From positions 124,001 through 188,000 of the forward strand of contig JARGNG010000005.1 of assembly GCA_029213265.1 (NCBI GenBank): 64,000 bases of DNA, written 5' to 3'. Numbering within the stretch: position 1 is the stretch's first letter; every line of letters begins with the position of its first letter. The position numbers and the translations under genes were made by a program. This DNA comes from Verrucomicrobiales bacterium (GTDB taxonomy: Bacteria; Verrucomicrobiota; Verrucomicrobiia; Verrucomicrobiales; DEV007). The notes under the pieces were generated by a model. It ran no database searches, was not told where the DNA came from, and saw only the letters and a program-made list of their open reading frames with translations. Shown here piece by piece: positions 17,723-26,065 of the stretch.

Positions 17723-20700
17723 TTGAAAGAACTCCTCTCCAGTCAACTGCTACGAGCCACCGCGCCACTCCTGGCGATCGGGTTGAGCTGCCTTCCTGCG
17801 CAGGAAAAACAGGAGGAGGAATCCGCCACCGAGCTTCCGGTTTGGACGCAGACGGACACCCGGCTCGCGAATCACTACATCCAGCTTCTGCAAAAGGATC
17901 CTGCCTACGGAAACGTCCTCAATCTGCTCTGGGATCTCTACCGGAAGAAAGACCAGACTCCCCTTCTCCTCGATTATTTCCAGAAATCCGCTGCCGGGGG
18001 GGCAGAGATTCCGGTGCTCATTCACGCTCACCTGCTCCGCAAAAACGATCAAATCGAGGAAGCGCGCGAAGCCTACGGAATGGTCCTTGAAGCGAACGGT
18101 AAAAATCCCCACGCTCTGCGGGCGCTGGCCGAAATCACGGATCTTCAGAAACGCTTCAGCAAAGCCCTTTCCCTCTACACCCGTCTCGCCGAGGTCGTTC
18201 CGGTCACTGATGAAGAGGGCGTTGCCTTCCGTCTCCGCAAGGCGGCCCTGCACCGGATGCAGGGGCAGAACAGCGAGGCTGTCGAAAGCTGGAACGAACT
18301 GTTGACCGCCTACCCCGGTCGGGAGGATCTGAGAACCCAAATCGTCGCGCAACTGCTTGAAGCCGGGGAAACCGAAACCGCTTTGAAAGTTCTGACGGAG
18401 CTTTCCTCGTCCTCTGACCCGAGACAGAGACTCGATGCGCTGGTCGCCCTGACAAAACTTTATGAATTGATCAGCGACTTTGACGGGGCCATCGAATCGG
18501 CCCGGGCCGGACTGGAGTTACTTCACTACAAGAATCACGACTACGCCGAACTGTTTTCCCGCCTTGTTCAAATCTACGAGCGTTTTGAAAAGCTGCCGGA
18601 ACTGGAAACCGCTCTTCGCACTGCCGTTGACGGGGAAAACCCAGCCGAACGCGCGCTCTACGAACTCGCGGAATACTATCGCATTGTCGCCAACCCGGTG
18701 AAAGAGGAGGAAGCACTCATCCAACTGGTCGAAAAGCTCCCCGGGGACATGACCTACCGCATTCGCCTGACCAACACACAAATGCGGAATGATCGCTACG
18801 AAGCAGCGGCGGAAACACTGGAGTCGGCACTGGCGAGGCAGGAGGAATACCCTCTTCATCTCATGCTTCTGCGGGCGGAGATCTCCCTCGGAGCGGAAGA
18901 CCGGGTCGGGGCCGAGCAGGTTGTCACCGATTTCCTTGCCGAAGAAAATCCGGGCGGGGACGATGTTAGGGAGATCATTGAATTCGCGAGGAAGAATTAC
19001 CTCGATCAACTCGTCGAGAAACTCCTGCGCGATCAGCAGAGAGGAACCGTCGCGGGAACCGACAGTTTTTCCGCCCCGGTTGAATTAGCCCGTTTTCTGC
19101 ATGAGCGGGGAAAACGGAGACAGGCCCTTGAGACGCTTGACCAATTTGTCGAGTCCGCCGGCGACACCACCCTCGAGAAGGCGCGGCGTCTCTACCAGGT
19201 TTCCATTGCCTTCCGCGAACTGGAAGAACCCGGGAGAGCACGCGAGGCGATTGAGGAAGCGATTCAGCTCGCCCCCGGGAACGGGGATTTCCAGACCGCC
19301 CGCGCCGATTTGCTGGTCGAGTTGGGCAGGGTCGAGGAGGCGATCGAGCAACTCGAAACACTCTGGCACCTGGGAGATTCGTTTGCAGCCCGGGCCGACA
19401 TTGATCAGCGGCTTTTCAGCTTGATGCGGGGTCACTACTCCACCGAAGACGCTCCGATCGAAGACAGCAGTGTTCTCAAGAACGGAACCATCCAGAGCCT
19501 CGCCCAGTATCGTCGCCTCGCCGCGGCCGCGAATCGTGTCAGCCGCCCCGGCGATGAACCTCCTCCGGAAGAACTGATGGCCTACTATGGCGAAATCAAG
19601 AAATTGGCCAACACCGATTCGACAACCGAGAATCGTTATCGGGCAGCCTGGTGGGCCTTCAAACTGCAGGACAACCAGGAATGCTTTTCTCAACTGACCA
19701 AGGCCACCGAGGAAGCCGGCAAACCCATTCTCGAAGTCGAAGAGATGTTGCTGGAACTCGCGGTTCTCAATGAGCGGCCCACACTGATGGTGCGGCACCT
19801 GACAACGCTCGCGAAAATCGATCCGGCAAACGAGGACGACTACCTGCAACGGCGTGCCGAAAAGCGATTCGAGTTGGGATTCGAGGATGAAGCCGTTCGT
19901 GAATTGAAGCGGCTCGCCGCAAAACCGGAAGCCTCGCTCAATACTCTCAACACACTGGCAAAAGTCTACCAGAGGCAGGGCAGCACCAACAAGCAGGTCG
20001 AAGTCTGGGATCGGGCCTATCGCAATGCGAATGTGTTCGAAAAACGGCGGATTGTGAAACAGCTTTCCAATGCTTTGATCGAAAACGGAAATCCGCAGTC
20101 TGCTCTCGAGGCCCAACTGGAACTGCTGCAGAAGGAAACCGATCCCGTGCAACGCCGCCGACAGCTCGATACCCAACTGACGACGGCCCGCTCTCATTTT
20201 CTGCTCGAATGGTTGCTCGGAAAATACCGTGACCTCGCTCAGCAGAATCCCTTTGATCGCTTCTACCCGGAAGCCCTCGCCAGGGTACACCGGGCTGCGG
20301 GAGAGGACCGGGAAGCGTTCGAGGCGATGAAAAAGGCCTACTACATGTCGGGCCGGAACGGGGAGTTGCTCGATGAGCTGGGTCAACTCGCGGACAGTCT
20401 CGGTGATCTCAAATCAGCAATCTATTACCGGCGGCAGCTGCTCGCCCGGGAGGAGGGAAGCAGCCTCGAAAACTGGCAGACGCTCATTGAAATGCTCGAA
20501 AAAGATCTCCGCGTCGGTGAGGCCTCCCTTCTCCGCAAACGTCTCGAAAGCCGCTTCGGCCGGGATCCCGAATTTCTTTCCGGGCTGTCTGATCACTACC
20601 GCAGTGACGGTCAGTTCGCTGATGCCGAACGTGCCCTCGAGAAACTGGTCGCCCTTCGCAGTTGGGACCTTGAGGCCAGATTTCAGCTGGCCCTGTTAAA

Positions 20701-23700
20701 ACAGGAGCGCGGCAAGGAGGAGGAAGCCTTCGCTCTCTTCAACGAAATCCTGACAGAAACGGAAGACGTGGATTACCCGGAAGAACTGGCCGCCCGTGCC
20801 ATTCCTCTCATCCAGGTTTCGACGCTCCGACCGGAGTTTCGGGAAGGCCCGGGCCGGGAGTTGGAAGGACTGATTTTCTCAGTGGAGAGCTATCCCTACC
20901 TTGGTGGGAATCTCCAGGACGACATCGCCGAGGCCTTTGAAAAGGAACATCCTGAATTTCGCTACCTGCCGTCTGAGCCCTACTTGCTTCGGCTCCGCTC
21001 GATTGAGGAGGCCGGCCGGATTGCCCTCGCTACGGGCCAATCAAATCGGTGGCTCCCCGAAAGACTCAAGGAGAACCGGCCCCAGCACGAGCGCCTCTGG
21101 GCCGCCCGTCACGGGGGGGATCGAAGGAGCTTCGCGAGACTTCTCTCCGAAAAAGCAGAGCCAGAGGGCCATGCGGAACTTCTTCTTGCTGCCTGGTGCC
21201 GACTGCTCGCCGGAGATGTCGAAGGTCTGCTGGAATGGGCAAGCCCGGATCAGGAGAGAGACAGTGGGCAGCATCCGCGGTCCCGCTATGCGGTGATGGC
21301 TTCTTTCCTCCTTCTCAAGGACGGGGGGGCGGACCCGCTTCGCCGGCCCGACGAAATCCTGCAAATATTGGAAGAGTTACCGGTTCACCAGACCGTGGGG
21401 AATCACGTTTTCTCCGAACTGCGCAAAGGACGCGATTTTGAAACCGCTTTTCGTGTCGGACAGATTCTCGCGAACGGTTCCCTGGAACAGAGTGGCAGTT
21501 TTCTGCTTGCCGTTTCCCAGGTGGCGGGGTGGGCGGGGCATCCCGAAGAGCGGGAGAAGCTCGCGAACCGGTCCATCGCTCTGCTCCGTGATACTCCCGG
21601 GTCCCGCTACGCCAAGCCACTCCTCGTAGCTCTGACTGACAGGCTTAGCCTTCTTCCTACCGATGTTGCGAGATCGGAATTCCTGAATCGCTTCCGGGCC
21701 TCCGTGGTCGATGCCGTCGAATTGAGCGAATCAGATAAACGGGAGCGCCTGCTCGTCGCGTCGATCGCCGGCGGGGACGATTCCGGGGCGATCGGACATC
21801 TCGATCAATTGATGCAGCACCAGGTGGCAAGTCTCCGGCCGCAGAAAATGGATCTCGATCAGGTGCGGTATGACCAGAGTCAAAGTTGGCAGCGGATGAA
21901 TCAGCTGCTGCACCACTACTCCCATCGAATTCCGATTACGGGGGATAATCACGAAGACTATTTGCAGGCCCTGAGTGGTCGCCCTCTTTCTCTCCCGACC
22001 GATGAATCGGTCATCGCAGAGTTCGAGCGCTTTGAAATTGACCGGCGAATTCTCGAACTCGAACTGCTGGGGGGAAGGGAAAGGGACTCTCTCGTGGACT
22101 TTCTAGACCGCGGTCTGTTTGAGCCGGACAGCAGTCTTGAGTTGGCCAAATCCCTGGAGAATATGGGGTTCTATCGCGAGACGATTCCGGTCTACCGGGT
22201 TGAGGCAATGACGAGAGATCGCGACTACGCTCCGCTTCAGGGACTCTTCGAAGCCTGCAACGAAGCACTTGAGCCGGGCCCGGCGCTCGCCGTCATCAAC
22301 CAGATCAACGCCCGTGAGTTTCCCGCTCCCCCGGGGCTGACGGCCGAGTATCTTGCCGAGCAGCATGCGCGCTTTCTCCTTCTCAGTCGTGACATTGAGC
22401 GCCTCGTTCCCCTGAGCCGTGCTCCCACCCCCGGGAAAAATGCACCTCCCATCACAACAACGGCGCACCTCCCCTACCAGGCCGCGTTGGTAGAGGCCTA
22501 TCGGATCATGGGAAGAAATGAAGCGCTCCTTCGTCTGCTTACCTTTTTGAAGAACGAAGGACAGATCGAAACGAGGCAGCTTTTGCTCGGGGCAGAGGTT
22601 TGGGAGAAAGAAGGGGATCTCGAAGAAGCACTCCGCTGGATTGACGCCGTTCCGCAGAATCAATCCGATCCGAACCTGGAGAGAAGGGCTCTGCTCAAGG
22701 CGGCGGAACTGCAGGAAAAGATCGGTCACGAATCCGGGGACGAGTTGATTCGACTGGCCCGCATCGGGTTGGAGCATCACCCGGCCAGCCTGACACGTCG
22801 CCTCGCAGATGCCGCATTCCGGGTCGGAGCCAAAGAGGATGCCATCGGTGTCCTCCGGCTTCTCCGTCGCAATGTTTCCGACCCCGGGCTGCAAACGGCA
22901 CTCTCGATCCAGTTGATTCGGATGGAACGGGAAATGGGAACGCCCTGGGAGAATCTGTCGAATGAGTGGGAAAGCTTTTTTCAGTCCTTCACCTACGAGT
23001 CCAACGCGCCGGACCGCCTCGCTTTCTCTCCATCGAAGTACTCGGTGGATTCGAATGTCGGTGCACTCGCCGCCTCGCTCTTGGAGCACGATTCCGAACA
23101 CGGAGCACTGGCAAAAGTCCTTGCCGACTCCCCTGTTTCGGAAACGTCTGCCTGGTTTCGCGATACCTTTGTCGCCGCGCTTCGCGGCAATCTGGAGGCC
23201 ACCGCGATCGGGCTCTACCAGGATTCCGATTCGAAGACTTCTCTGGAGCTTCTCGAAACCCTTCCTTCCTTCGGCGAAGAGGGAATTCAAATTGCGAAAA
23301 ATCTCGTCGACGCTTCCGCATTGCCGGGGCCGAGATTTTTTGCGCACCAGCCGGTTCGCCAAGTCACTTTTTTTCATCGCATCGGAGACCGGCCCCGCCT
23401 GCTTGAGGTACACGAACTCCTCATGCGGGAAGCGGAATCGGACCTCTTTCATCAAACGGGTCTCGACCAGTGGTTCCCTTCGCTGACAACGCGATACGAG
23501 CTTCCGCGCCTCTTTGCTGAGCTGGAGGAGGCCGATCTCGCTGCCCGTCTTTTCCGGAACTACAACAAGGGCATCGTGAGCTACCGCTGGAATCACCAGA
23601 CCTTTCTGGAGCGCTTTGCGGGCTTTCTGATCGATCAGAAAGAGTTCGTCGAGGCGGAAACCCTCTTGAAAAAGGCCTTTCGAAAATCGATCCGCGTCGA

Positions 23701-23866
23701 CCTTCGTCTCTTTCCGCGACTCTATCAGGAATGGGGGAAACTGGACAGCTGGGAGGACGAAATCTCTGATTTGTACCTCAGTGAAGGCCGAATTGCCCTC
23801 CTCCGGGACTGGCGTACCGCTCTTGCCGAAGGGCGCGAAATGGTCGAGTATTCCGATACATGGTAA
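17723..23866 (+). CDS. Giant exported TPR-repeat protein (2047 aa)
   Basis: It starts at TTG 17723. An in-frame TGA lies two codons earlier (17717-17719) and no ATG follows before conserved sequence, so TTG is the only credible start. The product opens with a signal peptide (LLRATAPLLAIGLSCLPAQ). The rest is almost entirely paired amphipathic helices with tetratricopeptide signatures such as 'GNVLNLLWDLYRKKDQ', 'PHALRALAEITDLQKRFSKALSLYTRLAE' and 'GDFQTARADLLVELGRVEEAIEQLETLW', giving dozens of TPR or TPR-like repeats over 2000 residues. I infer a periplasmic or envelope scaffold, possibly with the co-translated small gene that overlaps its last 7 nt. No enzymatic domain is visible. Partner unknown. 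Confidence 0.88.
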   Translation: MKELLSSQLLRATAPLLAIGLSCLPAQEKQEEESATELPVWTQTDTRLANHYIQLLQKDPAYGNVLNLLWDLYRKKDQTPLLLDYFQKSAAGGAEIPVLIHAHLLRKNDQIEEAREAYGMVLEANGKNPHALRALAEITDLQKRFSKALSLYTRLAEVVPVTDEEGVAFRLRKAALHRMQGQNSEAVESWNELLTAYPGREDLRTQIVAQLLEAGETETALKVLTELSSSSDPRQRLDALVALTKLYELISDFDGAIESARAGLELLHYKNHDYAELFSRLVQIYERFEKLPELETALRTAVDGENPAERALYELAEYYRIVANPVKEEEALIQLVEKLPGDMTYRIRLTNTQMRNDRYEAAAETLESALARQEEYPLHLMLLRAEISLGAEDRVGAEQVVTDFLAEENPGGDDVREIIEFARKNYLDQLVEKLLRDQQRGTVAGTDSFSAPVELARFLHERGKRRQALETLDQFVESAGDTTLEKARRLYQVSIAFRELEEPGRAREAIEEAIQLAPGNGDFQTARADLLVELGRVEEAIEQLETLWHLGDSFAARADIDQRLFSLMRGHYSTEDAPIEDSSVLKNGTIQSLAQYRRLAAAANRVSRPGDEPPPEELMAYYGEIKKLANTDSTTENRYRAAWWAFKLQDNQECFSQLTKATEEAGKPILEVEEMLLELAVLNERPTLMVRHLTTLAKIDPANEDDYLQRRAEKRFELGFEDEAVRELKRLAAKPEASLNTLNTLAKVYQRQGSTNKQVEVWDRAYRNANVFEKRRIVKQLSNALIENGNPQSALEAQLELLQKETDPVQRRRQLDTQLTTARSHFLLEWLLGKYRDLAQQNPFDRFYPEALARVHRAAGEDREAFEAMKKAYYMSGRNGELLDELGQLADSLGDLKSAIYYRRQLLAREEGSSLENWQTLIEMLEKDLRVGEASLLRKRLESRFGRDPEFLSGLSDHYRSDGQFADAERALEKLVALRSWDLEARFQLALLKQERGKEEEAFALFNEILTETEDVDYPEELAARAIPLIQVSTLRPEFREGPGRELEGLIFSVESYPYLGGNLQDDIAEAFEKEHPEFRYLPSEPYLLRLRSIEEAGRIALATGQSNRWLPERLKENRPQHERLWAARHGGDRRSFARLLSEKAEPEGHAELLLAAWCRLLAGDVEGLLEWASPDQERDSGQHPRSRYAVMASFLLLKDGGADPLRRPDEILQILEELPVHQTVGNHVFSELRKGRDFETAFRVGQILANGSLEQSGSFLLAVSQVAGWAGHPEEREKLANRSIALLRDTPGSRYAKPLLVALTDRLSLLPTDVARSEFLNRFRASVVDAVELSESDKRERLLVASIAGGDDSGAIGHLDQLMQHQVASLRPQKMDLDQVRYDQSQSWQRMNQLLHHYSHRIPITGDNHEDYLQALSGRPLSLPTDESVIAEFERFEIDRRILELELLGGRERDSLVDFLDRGLFEPDSSLELAKSLENMGFYRETIPVYRVEAMTRDRDYAPLQGLFEACNEALEPGPALAVINQINAREFPAPPGLTAEYLAEQHARFLLLSRDIERLVPLSRAPTPGKNAPPITTTAHLPYQAALVEAYRIMGRNEALLRLLTFLKNEGQIETRQLLLGAEVWEKEGDLEEALRWIDAVPQNQSDPNLERRALLKAAELQEKIGHESGDELIRLARIGLEHHPASLTRRLADAAFRVGAKEDAIGVLRLLRRNVSDPGLQTALSIQLIRMEREMGTPWENLSNEWESFFQSFTYESNAPDRLAFSPSKYSVDSNVGALAASLLEHDSEHGALAKVLADSPVSETSAWFRDTFVAALRGNLEATAIGLYQDSDSKTSLELLETLPSFGEEGIQIAKNLVDASALPGPRFFAHQPVRQVTFFHRIGDRPRLLEVHELLMREAESDLFHQTGLDQWFPSLTTRYELPRLFAELEEADLAARLFRNYNKGIVSYRWNHQTFLERFAGFLIDQKEFVEAETLLKKAFRKSIRVDLRLFPRLYQEWGKLDSWEDEISDLYLSEGRIALLRDWRTALAEGREMVEYSDTW

Positions 23867-24552
23867 TTTCCGTTCATCAACTTGGCAGGTTCGTCGTCGC
23901 TTTTTGCGCCGCCTTATTGCTTTGTCAGTGCGAAACGCAAAGGACGGTGAAGTCAACCCGCTCGTCGATCTCGTTTGACGAAGGAATGTGGGGAGGCCAG
24001 GGCGGAGGATCTGACCAGGGGAAAATTCGTTCGAAGTTTGCTGAGAAAGGATATTCCATCGCCGAAGACGGATCGATCAAGGCGGACAAACCGAACCTGT
24101 ATGCCGACAGCAAAGCCCGGGGCACGGACGGGAAATTTTCGAAGAAGGAGGCACGATTCAGAAAGTCCGAAGCCCGCACCAAGGAATTCAGGACGCCGGA
24201 GTATGTGAAGCGCCAGCAGTTTCGAGGGGGAGGAGAAGCCCGGGAAAGCGGCGCCTCGGCGAGAGAGGGAAATTTTGAGTCTTCCCGTGACCGCTCTTCC
24301 GGAAAGCTCTTCGGGAAGAAGACCGAGTCTTCGAGTAATTTGGCGTCCTTCAACGCAGGATCGACCCGGGACGCCGGGAGATCCTTTTCCACAGAGGGGG
24401 ACAGGGAGGGCAGCGAAGCCATTCGCAGCGCCCCCGTTGCGGATGGACGGAAGCAGATGATGGGCTACCAGGACAACGCGTCCCTCTCGATGGACGACGT
24501 GAAGAAAATGGTCAGTCCGGGAGACTATGCCCGGCAAAAGCGCCTGAACTGA
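23860..24552 (+). CDS. Small Ser/Arg/Gly-rich lipoprotein-like protein, coupled to the TPR gene
   Basis: 230 residues. The start overlaps the TPR stop codon by 7 nt (ATGGTAA), so translational coupling is likely. A hydrophobic N terminus (FVVAFCAALLLCQC) ends in a Cys at about residue 24, a possible but imperfect lipobox (Q before C is unusual). The remainder is low-complexity and charged, rich in Ser, Arg, Lys, Gly and Glu (REGNFESSRDRSSGKLFGKK), and probably disordered. It ends in a short conserved-looking helix, 'SMDDVKKMVSPGDYARQKRLN'. The function is unknown; the context suggests a partner anchored to the membrane for the giant TPR protein. Confidence 0.7.
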   Translation: MVISVHQLGRFVVAFCAALLLCQCETQRTVKSTRSSISFDEGMWGGQGGGSDQGKIRSKFAEKGYSIAEDGSIKADKPNLYADSKARGTDGKFSKKEARFRKSEARTKEFRTPEYVKRQQFRGGGEARESGASAREGNFESSRDRSSGKLFGKKTESSSNLASFNAGSTRDAGRSFSTEGDREGSEAIRSAPVADGRKQMMGYQDNASLSMDDVKKMVSPGDYARQKRLN

Positions 24553-24602
24553 GCCTCCGCGGAATCGTCTTTTGCGTAAGGCAGGACAGATCGATGATCG
24601 AT

Positions 24603-26042
24603 CTACGCCACGATCTCCTTCATAATGTGCCCATGCACATCGGTCAGGCGCATGTCCCGTCCGGAGAAGCGAAAGGTGCTCTTCGTATGTTCGACCCCGA
24701 GAAGGTGTAGCATCGTCGCGTGGAGATCGTGAATCTCATAGCGATCCCGAACCGCCCGGTAGCCCCAATCATCGGTTTCACCGACACAGGCACCGCCCTT
24801 CACGCCGCCCCCGGCCATCCAGACCGTGAAACCAAAGGGGTTGTGATCCCGTCCGTCATTGCCCTGGGCAAACGGAGTTCTTCCAAATTCGCCGGCCCAG
24901 ACAATGAGAGTGGAATCCAGCATGCCTAGTCGGCGGAGATCGGAGATCAAAGCGGCAATGGGCTGATCCACCGTCTTGCAGTTCTTGGTATGCCCATCGA
25001 CCAGTTTCCCATGCTGATCCCAGCGGTCGCCGTTTCCACCGGGACAGGTCAATTCGATGAAACGCACTCCGCGCTGCACGAGACGACGTGCGAGAAGACA
25101 CTGGAGTCCGAAGGTCTGGGTATTCTTGAAATCAGCATCCAGTCCGTAGAGCTTTTTCACGGTTTCGGATTCTCCCCGGAGATCCATCAGATCCGGAACG
25201 GCAGTTTGCATCCGAAAAGCGGTTTCGTAGTTCTGAATCGCCGCTTCGATCTGCGGATCCGGCATCGGCGTGTCTAGCGACTCCAGATCGAGGTCACGAA
25301 GAAGCCCGAGCTTTCGTTTCTGCGCTTCCACAGTTTTCTCTTGTGGATGGATGTTCGCGATGGGCTGTTCGGAGGGCAGGAAGACGGAACCCTGGTAGGA
25401 AGCGGGAAGAAATCCGGAACCGAAGCAATCAAGTCCCCCCGGCGGAATCAATCCTCCATTCAAAACAACAAACCCGGGTAGATTCTCGTTTTCCGATCCG
25501 AGTCCGTATCCGGTCCAGGCACCCATGCTGGGACGGCCCTGGAATGGACTGCCCGTGTGAAGAAAGTAGTTGGCAAAGGTATGCTCCGAAAACTTGGAGG
25601 TCATCGACTTCACAAACGCGATTTCGTCAATTACTTCTTTTTTGGCAATGTTAGGAAAAAGATCACTGACCCAGTTGCCGCTTTCCCCTCTCTGTTTAAA
25701 ATCCCAATGCGACTTGAGCACTTTTCCGACATTGTCGAACTGAGTGGGCGCCAGTTCGCCGATCACTTCCCTGGGATCACGACCATGATACTTCTCGAGC
25801 AGCGGTTTGTAATCGAAGGTGTCGACATGGGACGGACCTCCGTCCATGTAGAGGAAAATCACATTCTTCGCGCGGGGGGCAAAGTGGGGAGGCTTCGGGG
25901 AAAGCGGATTCGTCACCGCCGCGCGCGACTGCTGCGCCATCAATGCCTGGAGGGCGACACCACCAAAGCCCATCGCACATCCTTTGAGCAGGTCGCGCCG
26001 GGAGTGAAGGCCGTTTTGAAATCGGTTGCAGTGATTGGTCAT
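24603..26042 (-). CDS. DUF1501 family Tat-exported protein
   Basis: 479 residues. Twin-arginine signal with S-R-R-D-L-L-K-G at residues 14-21 and a hydrophobic stretch to about 42. The fold is alkaline-phosphatase-like: 'KNVIFLYMDGGPSHVDTFDYKP' near the N terminus, 'AFVKSMTSKFSEHTF', then 'STLIVWAGEFGRTPFAQGNDGRDHNPFGFTVWMAGGGVKGG', the signature DUF1501 block, and 'YEIHDLHATMLHLLGVEH'. Family members are encoded next to DUF1549/DUF1553 genes throughout Planctomycetes and Verrucomicrobia. This one starts 23 nt after that gene ends, on the same strand, so the two form an operon. Biochemical function unproven; sulfatase-like hydrolysis is a guess from the fold. Confidence 0.95.
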   Translation of the reverse strand: MTNHCNRFQNGLHSRRDLLKGCAMGFGGVALQALMAQQSRAAVTNPLSPKPPHFAPRAKNVIFLYMDGGPSHVDTFDYKPLLEKYHGRDPREVIGELAPTQFDNVGKVLKSHWDFKQRGESGNWVSDLFPNIAKKEVIDEIAFVKSMTSKFSEHTFANYFLHTGSPFQGRPSMGAWTGYGLGSENENLPGFVVLNGGLIPPGGLDCFGSGFLPASYQGSVFLPSEQPIANIHPQEKTVEAQKRKLGLLRDLDLESLDTPMPDPQIEAAIQNYETAFRMQTAVPDLMDLRGESETVKKLYGLDADFKNTQTFGLQCLLARRLVQRGVRFIELTCPGGNGDRWDQHGKLVDGHTKNCKTVDQPIAALISDLRRLGMLDSTLIVWAGEFGRTPFAQGNDGRDHNPFGFTVWMAGGGVKGGACVGETDDWGYRAVRDRYEIHDLHATMLHLLGVEHTKSTFRFSGRDMRLTDVHGHIMKEIVA

Positions 26043-26065
26043 GGGTCAGTGTGTTTGCGCTACGC

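Noticed and set aside
24588-24604. Palindrome AGATCGAT-G-ATCGATCT as a terminator between convergent genes
   Set aside because: No loop of usable size and no T-run; noted only as a palindrome near the DUF1501 stop.
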